Source of the DNA: Caulobacterales bacterium
Lineage (GTDB): Bacteria; Pseudomonadota; Alphaproteobacteria; Caulobacterales; Caulobacteraceae
Direction of reading: 5' to 3'
NCBI GenBank assembly: GCA_019510435.1
Contig: JAEKKJ010000013.1
Span: 170,865-234,864, forward strand
DNA: 64,000 bases
Position 1 is the stretch's first letter. Each line of letters opens with the position of its first letter. Of the stretch, positions 1 through 7,768 are shown piece after piece. A program made the position numbers and the translations under genes. The notes under the pieces are model-generated. The model did no database searches. It worked only from the letters and a program-made list of their open reading frames with translations, and was not told the origin of the DNA.

Positions 1-465
1 GGCCACGCCGCGCGCCACGGCGATGCTGGCCGCAGAGCCGCCCACGAGCGCCCCGCCCGCGATGGCGCCGTCCTGGCCGATGCGGATCTCCGCATTGGCT
101 CCGGTCTTCACGATCAAGGCTCCGTCCCCCTGGTTGCCCACGACCTGGAAGCTGTTCGGCGCGGTGACCGGCGCCCCCGTCGCATCCTCGCGGCGAACCA
201 TTAAGCCTGAATTGCGCGGCATCAGCATCATGGCCATGCCCATGGACGGCATGTTGCCCACGAAGCTGGCCCCGGAAGCGCCGCCCTGGACGGTGGGCAT
301 GGCCATGGGCCAGTTCACGCGCACGCCGGTCGCCTCCACGACATTGGCCTGTGCGGCGGCCCGCGCCACGGCCGCTACGGCCGGCAGCGCCAGGGCCAGC
401 CCCAAGGCCAGCGCCAAGGTCGGCGCGACGATGGCGGTTCCGACGATGCGCGCGGCTCGGGTCAT
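1..465 (-). CDS. Secreted protein of unknown function (C-terminus beyond window)
   Basis: An open frame runs from an ATG at 465 to the left edge without a stop, giving 155 residues. It opens with a positively charged start (MTRAARIVG) and a long Ala/Leu signal peptide that probably ends near an AxA around residues 35-40. The mature part has a methionine-rich stretch (residues ~50-75, with NMPSMGMAMMLMP) and a Gly/Ala/Ile-rich beta-type segment. A GGGGCAAGG ribosome site precedes the ATG. It lies 58 bases downstream of the DUF4402 gene on the same strand and is probably co-transcribed, so it may be a surface or fimbria-like partner. I recognise no family. Confidence 0.65.
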   Translation of the reverse strand, partial: MTRAARIVGTAIVAPTLALALGLALALPAVAAVARAAAQANVVEATGVRVNWPMAMPTVQGGASGASFVGNMPSMGMAMMLMPRNSGLMVRREDATGAPVTAPNSFQVVGNQGDGALIVKTGANAEIRIGQDGAIAGGALVGGSAASIAVARGVA

Positions 466-523
466 GCGGCGAACCTTGCCCCGCCGGCGACGCGCGCGAT
501 AGGCCGCTCGCCGCCGGGCAGGA

Positions 524-1048
524 TCAGTTGAAGTTGACCGTCAGGCTCAGCGTGCCGGCATAGCTTTGCACGGTCGTCGTCGGGGTGATGTCGAAATGGC
601 CGCCGATGTAGAGGTCGTCCGTGCCCGAGGCCGGCAGGGTGTTCAGCGTGCCGCTGGCCGCCACCGGGCTTTCGGAGCCGACGGACCCCAGGTTGCCGGC
701 CGCGCCGGTGAAGCTGAGGCTGTTGGCCGAGACGGTGTAGGTCTGGGCGTTGGCGCCCACCAGGTGGAACACCGCCGCGTGGGCCAGGCCCGAGGTCGGC
801 ACGAAGGCGTTCCCGCCGCTGACCTGCGGCGTGGCCGTCGCGGTCGCGGCCGAGGCCACGGTGACGGTCGTCGTCCCTGTCGTGGGCTTGGCGATCGTGC
901 CGAACTCCAGGTCGCGGGTGGCGCTGAGCTGACCCGGCGCGACGATATTGGCCTGGGCCGTGGTGTTGGCGCTGGCCGGCGCGGCGGTGGCGCCCGAGGC
1001 CATGGCCATGCCCGCGGCGGCCGCGGCGAGTGCGATGCGAAGCTTCAT
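524..1048 (-). CDS. DUF4402-type secreted protein
   Basis: 174 residues. A signal peptide (residues 1-22, ending GATAA) is followed by a Thr/Ser/Ala-rich beta-sandwich-like domain. It begins with the DUF4402 pattern QANIVAPGQLSATRDLEFGT, carries the repeated Thr-Val segments typical of the family, and ends in a hydrophobic beta strand (LSLTVNFN). DUF4402 proteins are small exported alphaproteobacterial proteins, often near chaperone-usher-like genes. The biochemical role is unknown. The ribosome site AGGGGGCGC lies just before the ATG. The next gene on the strand is another exported protein. Family assignment is from recalled sequence style and function is inference. Confidence 0.8.
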   Translation of the reverse strand: MKLRIALAAAAAGMAMASGATAAPASANTTAQANIVAPGQLSATRDLEFGTIAKPTTGTTTVTVASAATATATPQVSGGNAFVPTSGLAHAAVFHLVGANAQTYTVSANSLSFTGAAGNLGSVGSESPVAASGTLNTLPASGTDDLYIGGHFDITPTTTVQSYAGTLSLTVNFN

Positions 1049-1251
1049 ATGGAGCGCCCCCTAGTCACGTTTCATTGACGCTAAATGCTTTGTTACGGCC
1101 CGCATGCCCTTGCGCTTGCTCAATATTCCCGTCGCAGGGGAATTCTCGAAATCAATGACGCCTTGGGTTGCAGGACTCGCATTTACGTCTTGTTAGCCAT
1201 CCAAGGCTGTAGAACCGCGTTCTCCAACTGTCAAGTTGGGGTGACTTCGCA

Positions 1252-1404
1252 ATGAACATTCACAACTTCAGATATTGGCGACTCAACTTGCTCAAATACT
1301 TTGTCGCGGGTCGCTGGTTGAACGGGAGCTCCATCGCAGAGCTGGCCGGTCGCCATCAGGAGTCCTGGCGCAGGCCGCGGCGGCGAATGCCTGCGAAATC
1401 TTGA
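1252..1404 (+). CDS. Possible small ORF, 50 aa
   Basis: The 579-base gap between the DUF4402 gene and the Sel1 gene has lower GC in its first half (about 1070-1330). It holds one credible short frame from ATG 1252 to TGA 1402-1404. The product begins MNIHNFRYWRLNLLKYFVAG, has a hydrophobic-aromatic N-terminal half, an SIAELAGR segment resembling part of a helix-turn-helix, and an Arg-rich tail. A GGGGTG sits about 12 bases upstream. Codon use is less GC3-biased than its neighbours. It could be a transferred or decayed fragment. Beyond this ORF the gap holds only promoter sequence for the two flanking genes. Confidence 0.25.
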   Translation: MNIHNFRYWRLNLLKYFVAGRWLNGSSIAELAGRHQESWRRPRRRMPAKS

Positions 1405-1627
1405 GCCGGCGCGTCGGTGCGGCTTGGCTGTTGAGCGGACTTCAGGTTGTGCTGACGCCGGGCGCGGCCACAGTTCAGCGGACCTGGGCGGCGGCCGATA
1501 GCGGCGGTGGCCCTGGCGTCAGTCCGCCGCGGTCTGCGACGATCCGTCCGCGGCCGCCGTGGTTTTCGCCCGACTCCGGCGATGGTGTAGGCTGGCGGCG
1601 CGGCCTTGCAGGGCGGCGGGGGGAAGC

Positions 1628-2920
1628 ATGGCGGCGGACGGGGCCGGGCCGACGGATCCGGGTGCAGTGGGCGACGCGCGGGCGCACCGCGCGGTCGACC
1701 AGCTGCGCGCCACGGTGGCCGACCTCGAGGCGCGTCTCGGCGCGCCGGCGTCCGCGGCGCTGCAACCGCAGTCCGCCGAAGCCCTCGCACGGGCAGTCGA
1801 GGCGCTCGGCCGGCAACTGTCACGCCTGGAGGAGACCAGCGCCGCGCGCTACGGCCGCGTGTCGGGCGCGCTCAAGAGCCTTGCGGCGCGGTTGGACGCC
1901 GAGGCGGACGCGCGGGCCGGGCTCGAGGCGCAGATGGGCGCGCAGCTGGAGGCGGCCCTGGCCACGCTGGCGGCCGCGGCGCCGCGGCGACATCCCGCGC
2001 CGATCCGGCTGATCCTGTCGCTCGCTAATGGCGCGGCTGCGGTGGCGGTCATGGGCGCCGTGGCCACGCTCCTGGCGAATCCGCCGGCGCCGCGGCGCCT
2101 GGCGCTCATCGAGGCTCCCGCGGCTCTGGCCCTCCGTCCGGGCCTCGCGGAGGCCGGGCGGGCCGAGGTCGCCAGCCCTCGGCAGCCCGTCCCGCCGCCG
2201 CCGACGCGCACTGCGGCAACGGAGCACCCGCAGGGCACCTACGCCGAGGCCGTGGCGGCCCTGGACCGCGGCGAAGCGACGGCGCTGGCGCGGCTTACCG
2301 GCCTTGCGACGGCCGGGGACACCGCAGCGGAGCGCTATCTGGCGGGTCTCTATGAGGCGGGCGCCTCCGGGGTGGCGCGAGACCCCGCCGCCGCCCGCGC
2401 CTGGACCGAGCGGGCCGCGCGGGGCGGCGACCGCTTGGCCATGCACAACCTGGCGCTCTTCCTGGCGCAGGGCGAGGGCGGTCCGGCCGACGTGGCCCAG
2501 GCCGCGAACTGGTTCCACCGCGCGGCGGATCGGGGCGTGGTGGATTCGCAGTTCAACCTGGGCCTGATGTACGAGGCCGGCCGCGGCGTGGAGCGGAACC
2601 TGGGCGAGGCCTACCGCTGGTTCGCCATCGCCGCCAACGCCGGGGACCTGGCGGCTCGCGAGAAACAGGTGGACCTGCAGGCCAGGCTGGCGGCGGCAGA
2701 GCGCGCCGGCCTGGACCACGAGGCCGCGGCCTTCCAGCCGGGCTCCCCGACGCCGACCCTGGCCGTGGTGATCCCGCCGGCGACCACGGTGGCGGAGACC
2801 CAGGCGCTACTGGCGCGGCAGGGCTATTTTGTCGGCCCAGTGGACGGGCGGACCTCGCCCGCGCTGCGGGCCGCCACCGCCGCTTACCTGCGCGAGCACC
2901 CAGCGGCGCCCACGCACTAG
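1628..2920 (+). CDS. Sel1-repeat membrane protein with C-terminal peptidoglycan-binding-like domain
   Basis: 430 residues from ATG 1628, chosen over an upstream in-frame start at 1559 because GGGGGGAAGC lies directly before it. Residues ~15-110 are rich in Ala/Leu/Glu/Arg with coiled-coil character. Residues ~125-148 form a transmembrane segment. Residues ~200-340 hold Sel1-like (TPR-type) repeats, including AMHNLALFLAQGEGG and SQFNLGLMYEAGRGVERN. The C-terminus (~385-425, ALLARQGYFVGPVDGRTSPA) resembles a peptidoglycan-binding domain. This order, coiled coil, one TM, Sel1, PG-binding, matches PodJ-like polar localisation factors of Caulobacterales, but the protein is much shorter than PodJ. 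A role as an envelope scaffold is inferred. Confidence 0.8.
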   Translation: MAADGAGPTDPGAVGDARAHRAVDQLRATVADLEARLGAPASAALQPQSAEALARAVEALGRQLSRLEETSAARYGRVSGALKSLAARLDAEADARAGLEAQMGAQLEAALATLAAAAPRRHPAPIRLILSLANGAAAVAVMGAVATLLANPPAPRRLALIEAPAALALRPGLAEAGRAEVASPRQPVPPPPTRTAATEHPQGTYAEAVAALDRGEATALARLTGLATAGDTAAERYLAGLYEAGASGVARDPAAARAWTERAARGGDRLAMHNLALFLAQGEGGPADVAQAANWFHRAADRGVVDSQFNLGLMYEAGRGVERNLGEAYRWFAIAANAGDLAAREKQVDLQARLAAAERAGLDHEAAAFQPGSPTPTLAVVIPPATTVAETQALLARQGYFVGPVDGRTSPALRAATAAYLREHPAAPTH

Positions 2921-2998
2921 GGTGAGGCGCTTGCCGCCCGGCGGAGGCTTCGGCCAAGCTGGCGCCGACTGACGCAGAAGGCAGGACGGGAGAGGGAC

Positions 2999-3241
2999 AT
3001 GAGCGACCCCGAGGCGGGCCTCTCGGCGCAGGACCAGCAAGCGCGGCGACTCGACCAGATTGCGCAGGAGGCCGAACTCATGGCGGAGCACGCGCGGATC
3101 GCGGCCCTGCACTTCCGCAATCGGGAGATCCCGCGGGGCGCCGCCCACACGCTCGCGCTCACAGGACACAGCGCCAAGGTGCGGTCGCTGCTCGACGAAA
3201 TCGCCATCGCCCACGCGGAGCGGGCGCAGACGACCGTATGA
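2999..3241 (+). CDS. Small hypothetical protein, 80 aa
   Basis: Starts at ATG 2999 behind a clear GGAGAGGGAC ribosome site. The product is mostly charged and helical (residues 10-45 Ala/Glu/Gln/Arg-rich), with no signal peptide, cysteine or recognised motif. It follows the Sel1-repeat gene by 78 bases on the same strand and converges with the alcohol dehydrogenase gene 17 bases later. The strong ribosome site and high GC3 support a real cytoplasmic protein. Function unknown. Confidence 0.6.
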   Translation: MSDPEAGLSAQDQQARRLDQIAQEAELMAEHARIAALHFRNREIPRGAAHTLALTGHSAKVRSLLDEIAIAHAERAQTTV

Positions 3242-3257
3242 GTCGAAGGCGGGCCAC

Positions 3258-4337
3258 CTAGTCGTTCGGGCGCACCAGCACCTTCACGTGGGCCTCCGGG
3301 TCGCCCAGGGCGGTGAAGGCGCCCGCGACGCCCTCCAGGCCGACCTTGCCGGTGACCAGGTGCGAGACGTCGATGACGCCCTCGGCGATCTGGCCCAGGG
3401 TCGCGGCGAACTCCTCCGGCGTGTAGCCGAACACGAAGGTGAGCTCGATCTCCTTGGTGATGGCGATGGAGGGCTCGATGCGGTCGGTCTCCATGCAGAC
3501 CCCCGCCACCACGATCTGGGCGCCCGCCGGCGCGGCCTCGATCAGCGCTTCCAGCACCCCGGGCGAGCCGACGCATTCGAACACCACTGGCTGGGCGATG
3601 GGATTGCCCATCATCCGCATCATGCCCTGGGCGGCGCGAGTCTTCGGCACGCCCAGCCCCTCCCAGCGCTCGTGCGGGCTCTCCACGGCGGGGTCGATGA
3701 CGATGTCGGCGCCCAGCCGCTCGGCCGCCGCTCGCCGCCGCGGGGAGAAATCGGCGGCGATGACGGGGCCGTGGCCCTTGGCCTTGAGCGCGGCGATGAC
3801 CGCCAGGCCGACGGGCCCGCAGCCCACCACCAGCGACACCGATTTCGGCTCCAGCCGCGCCTTGGCCACCGCGTGGGCGCCCACCGCGAAGGGCTCGGTC
3901 AGGGCGGCGTGGTCCGTCTCCAGGCCATTGGGCACCGGCAGGATCAGCTGTTCGGACAGGATCATCCGCTCGGCAAAGCCGCCGGGCAGGCGGTTGGAGA
4001 ACCCCAGGGCCTCCATCGACAGGCCGTCCAGGGTGATCGGCATGCTGACCACCCGGGTCCCCGGCTTCAGCGCCCTGGTCGACCCGGGGCCATGGTCCAG
4101 GATCTCGGCGCAGAACTCGTGGCCGAACACGGTGTCGGCGGTGGGATCGAAGCCGTTGTCCGGCGCGCCGGCTCGGCGCGACAGGTCGATCATGTGCTCC
4201 ATGTGGTGGAGGGCATGCAGGTCCGAACCGCAGATCCCGCAGGCCAGGGTCTTGACCAGAACCTGCCCCGCCGCCGGCTCCAACTCGGCGATCTCGTCGC
4301 AGACCAGCTGCTTGTTGCGGCGAACCACGGCCCTCAT
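3258..4337 (-). CDS. Zinc-type alcohol dehydrogenase-like (MDR) oxidoreductase
   Basis: 359 residues from the internal ATG at 4337, preceded by GGGAGTGAACGC; an earlier in-frame start at 4373 lacks a ribosome site. Medium-chain dehydrogenase/reductase with catalytic-zinc residues in CGICGSDLHA, GHEFCAEI and TEPFAVG, and a Rossmann motif VVGCGPVGLAVI. The four-cysteine structural-zinc lobe of classical ADHs is absent (VVSMPITLDG lies in that region), which is common in threonine/sorbitol-dehydrogenase-like subfamilies. It should be an NAD(P)-dependent alcohol or polyol dehydrogenase. Substrate unknown. It is transcribed divergently from fabD, with 97 bases between the starts. Confidence 0.85.
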   Translation of the reverse strand: MRAVVRRNKQLVCDEIAELEPAAGQVLVKTLACGICGSDLHALHHMEHMIDLSRRAGAPDNGFDPTADTVFGHEFCAEILDHGPGSTRALKPGTRVVSMPITLDGLSMEALGFSNRLPGGFAERMILSEQLILPVPNGLETDHAALTEPFAVGAHAVAKARLEPKSVSLVVGCGPVGLAVIAALKAKGHGPVIAADFSPRRRAAAERLGADIVIDPAVESPHERWEGLGVPKTRAAQGMMRMMGNPIAQPVVFECVGSPGVLEALIEAAPAGAQIVVAGVCMETDRIEPSIAITKEIELTFVFGYTPEEFAATLGQIAEGVIDVSHLVTGKVGLEGVAGAFTALGDPEAHVKVLVRPND

Positions 4338-4434
4338 GCGTTCACTCCCGATCGTGGCGTACTGCGACGCCATTCTTGTCCCAACGGTTTCTATCCCCTA
4401 ACCCTCGCGCCTCGGAATCAACAGGGAGCGCTTC

Positions 4435-5379
4435 ATGAGCCTCGCCTTCCTCTTCCCCGGACAGGGCAGCCAGGCCGTCGGCATGGGCCAGGACCTGGCC
4501 GCCGCCTTCGCCGCGGCGCGCGAGGTGTTCCAGGAGGTCGACGACGCCCTGGGCCAGAAGCTGTCGGCCCTGATGCGCGACGGCCCCGAGGACCAGCTGA
4601 CCCTCACCGAGAACGCCCAGCCGGCCCTGATGGCGGTCAGCGTGGCGGTGATGCGGACCCTGGCCAGCGAGTTCGGCGTTGGGGTGGAGAAGGCCGCCTT
4701 CGTGGCCGGTCACAGCCTGGGCGAATATTCGGCCCTGGCGGCGACCGGGGCGATCAGCCTCTCGGACACGGCGCGGCTGCTCAAGCTGCGCGGCCAGGCG
4801 ATGCAGCGGGCGGTTCCGGTGGGGCAGGGCGCCATGGCCTCGCTGATCGGGCCCAAGACCGACATCGCCCTGGCGGAAGAGGCGGCGAAGGCCGGCTCGG
4901 AGCTCGGCGTCTGCGTGGTCGCCAATGACAACAACCAGGGCAATGTGGTCATCTCCGGCGCCAAGGCGGCGGTCGACAAGGCCATCGAGAAGGCCAAGGA
5001 ACTGGGCGCGCGGGCCATCCCGCTGAACGTCTCGGCGCCCTTCCACTGCCCGCTGATGCAGCCGGCGGCCGACGAGATGGCCGAGGCCCTGGCGAGCGCC
5101 GTGATCCTGGCGCCGCGCGCGCCGATCGTGGCCAACGTCACCGCCGAGGCCACCAACGATCCGGAGCTGATCCGCCGCCTGCTGGTCGAGCAGATCACCG
5201 GCCGGGTGCGCTGGCGCGAGAGTGTCACCTGGATGGCCACCGATGGGGGCGTCACCCGCTTCGCCGAAGCCGGCGCCGGCAAGGTGCTGTCGGGGATGGC
5301 CAAGCGCATCGCACCCGACGCCGAGGCGGTCCCGCTGAATGGTCCGGCCGACCTGGAAGCCTTCGCGAAGTCGCTCTGA
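4435..5379 (+). CDS. fabD: Malonyl-CoA:ACP transacylase
   Basis: 314 residues, the usual FabD length. It transfers malonyl from CoA to the acyl carrier protein to supply fatty-acid elongation in the cytoplasm. Visible motifs are FPGQGSQ at residues 7-13, the nucleophile elbow GHSLGEYSA with Ser94, and His204 in SAPFHCPL. The ribosome site AGGGAG precedes ATG 4435. It is the first gene of a fabD-fabG-acpP-fabF cluster, with fabG 12 bases downstream. Product and role are firm. Confidence 0.97.
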   Translation: MSLAFLFPGQGSQAVGMGQDLAAAFAAAREVFQEVDDALGQKLSALMRDGPEDQLTLTENAQPALMAVSVAVMRTLASEFGVGVEKAAFVAGHSLGEYSALAATGAISLSDTARLLKLRGQAMQRAVPVGQGAMASLIGPKTDIALAEEAAKAGSELGVCVVANDNNQGNVVISGAKAAVDKAIEKAKELGARAIPLNVSAPFHCPLMQPAADEMAEALASAVILAPRAPIVANVTAEATNDPELIRRLLVEQITGRVRWRESVTWMATDGGVTRFAEAGAGKVLSGMAKRIAPDAEAVPLNGPADLEAFAKSL

Positions 5380-5391
5380 GGAGGGCCCAAG

Positions 5392-6132
5392 ATGTTCGAC
5401 CTGACCGGCAAGACCGCCCTCGTCACCGGCGCGACCGGAGGCATTGGCGCGGAGATCGCCAAGGCCCTGCATGCGCAGGGCGCGCATGTGGTGCTGTCCG
5501 GCACCCGTGAGGCGGTGCTGCAGGAGCTGGCCCAGCAGCTGGGCGAGCGCACCTCGGCGGTGGCGGCCAATCTCTCCGACTCCGCGGCCGTGGACGGCCT
5601 GATCGAGGCCTCGGAGGCGGCGGCCGGCCAGCCGATCGACATCCTGGTGGCCAATGCCGGCATCACCAAGGACGGCCTCCTCCTACGGATGAAGGACGAC
5701 GACTGGGAGCAGGTGCTCAAGGTCAATCTGGAGAGCTATTTCCGCCTCAGCCGCGCGGCGGTGAAGGGCATGATGCGCCGGCGCTTCGGCCGGATCGTGG
5801 GAATCACCTCGGTGGTCGGCGTCACCGGCAATCCGGGCCAGGCCAACTACGCCGCCTCCAAGGCCGGGATGATCGGCTTCTCCAAGGCCCTGGCCCAGGA
5901 GGTCGCCACCCGCGGCATCACCGTCAATTGCGTCGCCCCCGGGATGATCGAAAGCCCGATGACCGACGCCCTCACCGAGGCGCAGAAGGCGGCCATCCTG
6001 GGCACGATCCCGACCGGCCGGCTGGGGGCGGGGGCTGACGTGGCCGCCGCGTGCGCCTATCTGGTGTCCAACGAGGCCGGCTACGTCACCGGCCAGACGC
6101 TGCACGTCAATGGCGGCATGGCCATGATCTGA
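5392..6132 (+). CDS. fabG: 3-oxoacyl-ACP reductase
   Basis: 246 residues, a classical short-chain dehydrogenase. It reduces beta-ketoacyl-ACP with NADPH in the elongation cycle. The nucleotide-binding motif TGATGGIG is at residues 12-19, NAG near 88-90, and the catalytic set is Asn112, Ser140, Tyr153 and Lys157 (YAASK). The C-terminus HVNGGMAMI is typical of FabG. GAGGGCCC precedes the ATG, and the gene is 12 bases downstream of fabD, so the two are co-transcribed. The next gene should be acpP, which is broken in this sequence. Confidence 0.97.
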   Translation: MFDLTGKTALVTGATGGIGAEIAKALHAQGAHVVLSGTREAVLQELAQQLGERTSAVAANLSDSAAVDGLIEASEAAAGQPIDILVANAGITKDGLLLRMKDDDWEQVLKVNLESYFRLSRAAVKGMMRRRFGRIVGITSVVGVTGNPGQANYAASKAGMIGFSKALAQEVATRGITVNCVAPGMIESPMTDALTEAQKAAILGTIPTGRLGAGADVAAACAYLVSNEAGYVTGQTLHVNGGMAMI

Positions 6133-6193
6133 CACTCGCCAGCCCGGAGGGAACATGCTACGCGCCCCCCGGATTTGAACACCAAAGCGGCGG

Positions 6194-6224
6194 TTGACTT
6201 CGTGGTCCCCGTCGTCGATGCAAA
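6194..6224 (+). promoter_or_regulatory. Candidate acpP promoter
   Basis: The fabG-acpP gap holds TTGACT at 6194-6199, a good -35 match. A weak -10 (GATGCA, about 6217-6222) lies 17 bases on. Its position suits the separate strong promoter acpP commonly has. A tiny frame with its own ribosome site, MLRAPRI (6155-6178), lies just upstream. The -35 is seen; promoter function is inference. Confidence 0.4.
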
Positions 6225-6246
6225 GACCTGACTAAGCCCTGAGGGA

Positions 6247-6399
6247 CTCGACGACCTCGGCGCCGACAGCCTCGACAACGTCGAGCTGGTGATGGCGTTC
6301 GAAGAGGAGTTCGACATCGAGATCCCGGACGACGCCGCCGAACACATCCAGACGGTCGGCGACGCCGTGAAGTTCATCGCAGAGCGCCTGGGCGGCTGA
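6247..6399 (+). pseudogene. acpP: Acyl carrier protein gene lacking its 5' end
   Basis: The frame ending TGA 6397-6399 encodes the C-terminal ~50 residues of a textbook ACP. It starts [16 protein letters not shown], with the phosphopantetheine-accepting Ser codon at 6268-6270, and ends FIAERLGG. Normal AcpP is ~78 residues. Here helix I and the start codon are missing. Upstream the frame reads into unrelated sequence and meets a stop at 6229-6231, and no ATG or GTG occurs before 6289. The preceding bases look like the ordinary fabG-acpP spacer with a -35 box, so the join near 6241-6250 looks like a deletion of about 30 codons plus the ribosome site. acpP is normally essential and conserved here, so an assembly or sequencing deletion is the simplest explanation. 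Otherwise a second copy must exist elsewhere. Confidence 0.85.
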
Positions 6400-6428
6400 G
6401 GCCGCGACCGAGCGACTAGGATCAAGGG

Positions 6429-6475
6429 CCGCCGCGTCACTGGGGATCGACCCTCAGGCGCGGCGGTTTCGTTTT
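6429..6475 (+). terminator. Rho-independent terminator after acpP
   Basis: An 8-bp stem CCGCCGCG (6429-6436) pairs with CGCGGCGG (6459-6466), with a further GGG/CCC pairing inside the loop, followed by TTTCGTTTT (6467-6475). It lies 30 bases after the acpP stop and only 12 bases before the fabF start. It would limit read-through from the heavily expressed acpP transcript into fabF. Confidence 0.75.
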
Positions 6476-6487
6476 CGAGGCCAGCAC

Positions 6488-7768
6488 ATGCGTCGAGTCG
6501 TCGTCACCGGCATCGGGCTCCTTTCCCCGCTCGGGCAGGGGACGGAGCTGACCTGGAAGCGGATCCTGGACGGCCAGTCCGGGGCCGGCCCGATCACGGC
6601 GTTCGACACCGAGGACTACGCCTGTAAGGTCGCCTGCGAAGTGCCGCGGGTCGACGGGCGTGGCGGCGGGGGGCCGGACGTCGAGGGCAGTTTCGATCCG
6701 GAGAGGACCCTGAACGGCCGCGAGCTGCGGCGCGTAGACGACTTCATCCTCTATGGCATCGCCGCCGCAGACGAGGCGGTCCGCGACGCAGGCTGGACGC
6801 CCGAGGACGAGGAGAGCCGCGAGCGCACGGGCGTGATGATGGGCTCGGGCATCGGCGGCCTCGGCACCATCGCCAACACCGCCATCGAGCTGCACGAGAA
6901 GGGCCCGCGCCGCGTCAGCCCGTTCTTCATCCCCTCGGCGCTCATCAACCTGATCAGCGGGCAGATCTCGATCCGCTACGGCTTCAAGGGCCCGAACCAC
7001 GCCGTGGTCACGGCCTGCGCCACCGGCGCCCACGCCATCGGCGACGCGGCGCGGCTGATCAAGTACGGCGACGCCGACGTCATGGTCTGCGGCGGGGCGG
7101 AGGCCAGCGTGGTGCCGGTGGGCATCGCCGGCTTCATCGCCTGCCGCGCCATGGCCACCAGCTTCAACGACGAGCCGTCCAAGGCCAGCCGTCCGTACGA
7201 CAAGGACCGCGACGGCTTCGTCATGGGCGAAGGCGCGGCCGCCCTGGTGCTCGAGGAGCTGGAGCACGCCAAGGCCCGCGGCGCGAAGATCTACGCCGAG
7301 GTGATCGGCTACGGCCTCTCGGGCGACGCCTACCACATCACCGCCCCCTCCGAGGACGGTGACGGCGGCTTCCGCGCCATGACGGCGGCCGTGAAGGACG
7401 CCGGGATCTCGGCCGGCGACATCGACTACGTCAACGCCCACGGCACCTCGACCATGGCCGACGGCATCGAGCTGGGCGCCGTCGAGCGCCTGCTGGGCAA
7501 CGCCGCGCCGGGCAAGACCATGTCGTCCACCAAGTCGATGACCGGCCACCTGCTGGGCGCGGCCGGCGCGCTGGAGGCGGCGTTCTCGATCCTGGCGATC
7601 CGCGACCAGGTGGCGCCGCCCACGATCAACCTCGACAATCCCGACGTGGAGACGGTGCTCGACCTCGTCCCGCACAAGGCCAAGCCGATGAAGATCGACA
7701 TCGTCATGTCGAACAGCTTCGGCTTCGGCGGCACCAACGCCGCAGTGATCTTCAAGAAATACGCGTGA
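6488..7768 (+). CDS. fabF: Beta-ketoacyl-ACP synthase II
   Basis: 426 residues, slightly longer than typical FabF (~413). It condenses malonyl-ACP with acyl-ACP. The KAS catalytic triad is visible: Cys177 in VVTACATG, His318 in VNAHGTST and His354 in MTGHLLGAAG, with the C-terminal FGFGGTNA loop. An insertion of Gly/Asp-rich sequence near residues 55-70 explains the extra length. The start sits directly after the acpP terminator, so it depends on read-through or on a promoter inside the hairpin region. It overlaps mltG by four bases (GTGA). Confidence 0.96.
   Translation: MRRVVVTGIGLLSPLGQGTELTWKRILDGQSGAGPITAFDTEDYACKVACEVPRVDGRGGGGPDVEGSFDPERTLNGRELRRVDDFILYGIAAADEAVRDAGWTPEDEESRERTGVMMGSGIGGLGTIANTAIELHEKGPRRVSPFFIPSALINLISGQISIRYGFKGPNHAVVTACATGAHAIGDAARLIKYGDADVMVCGGAEASVVPVGIAGFIACRAMATSFNDEPSKASRPYDKDRDGFVMGEGAAALVLEELEHAKARGAKIYAEVIGYGLSGDAYHITAPSEDGDGGFRAMTAAVKDAGISAGDIDYVNAHGTSTMADGIELGAVERLLGNAAPGKTMSSTKSMTGHLLGAAGALEAAFSILAIRDQVAPPTINLDNPDVETVLDLVPHKAKPMKIDIVMSNSFGFGGTNAAVIFKKYA

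Noticed and set aside
3258..4337. Alcohol dehydrogenase lacking structural-zinc cysteines as a damaged gene
   Set aside because: Several intact MDR subfamilies lack that lobe; catalytic-zinc residues and length are intact.
6155..6178. Seven-codon leader peptide MLRAPRI before acpP
   Set aside because: It has a GGAGGG site but no repeated codons or attenuator hairpin. Mentioned under the acpP promoter only.
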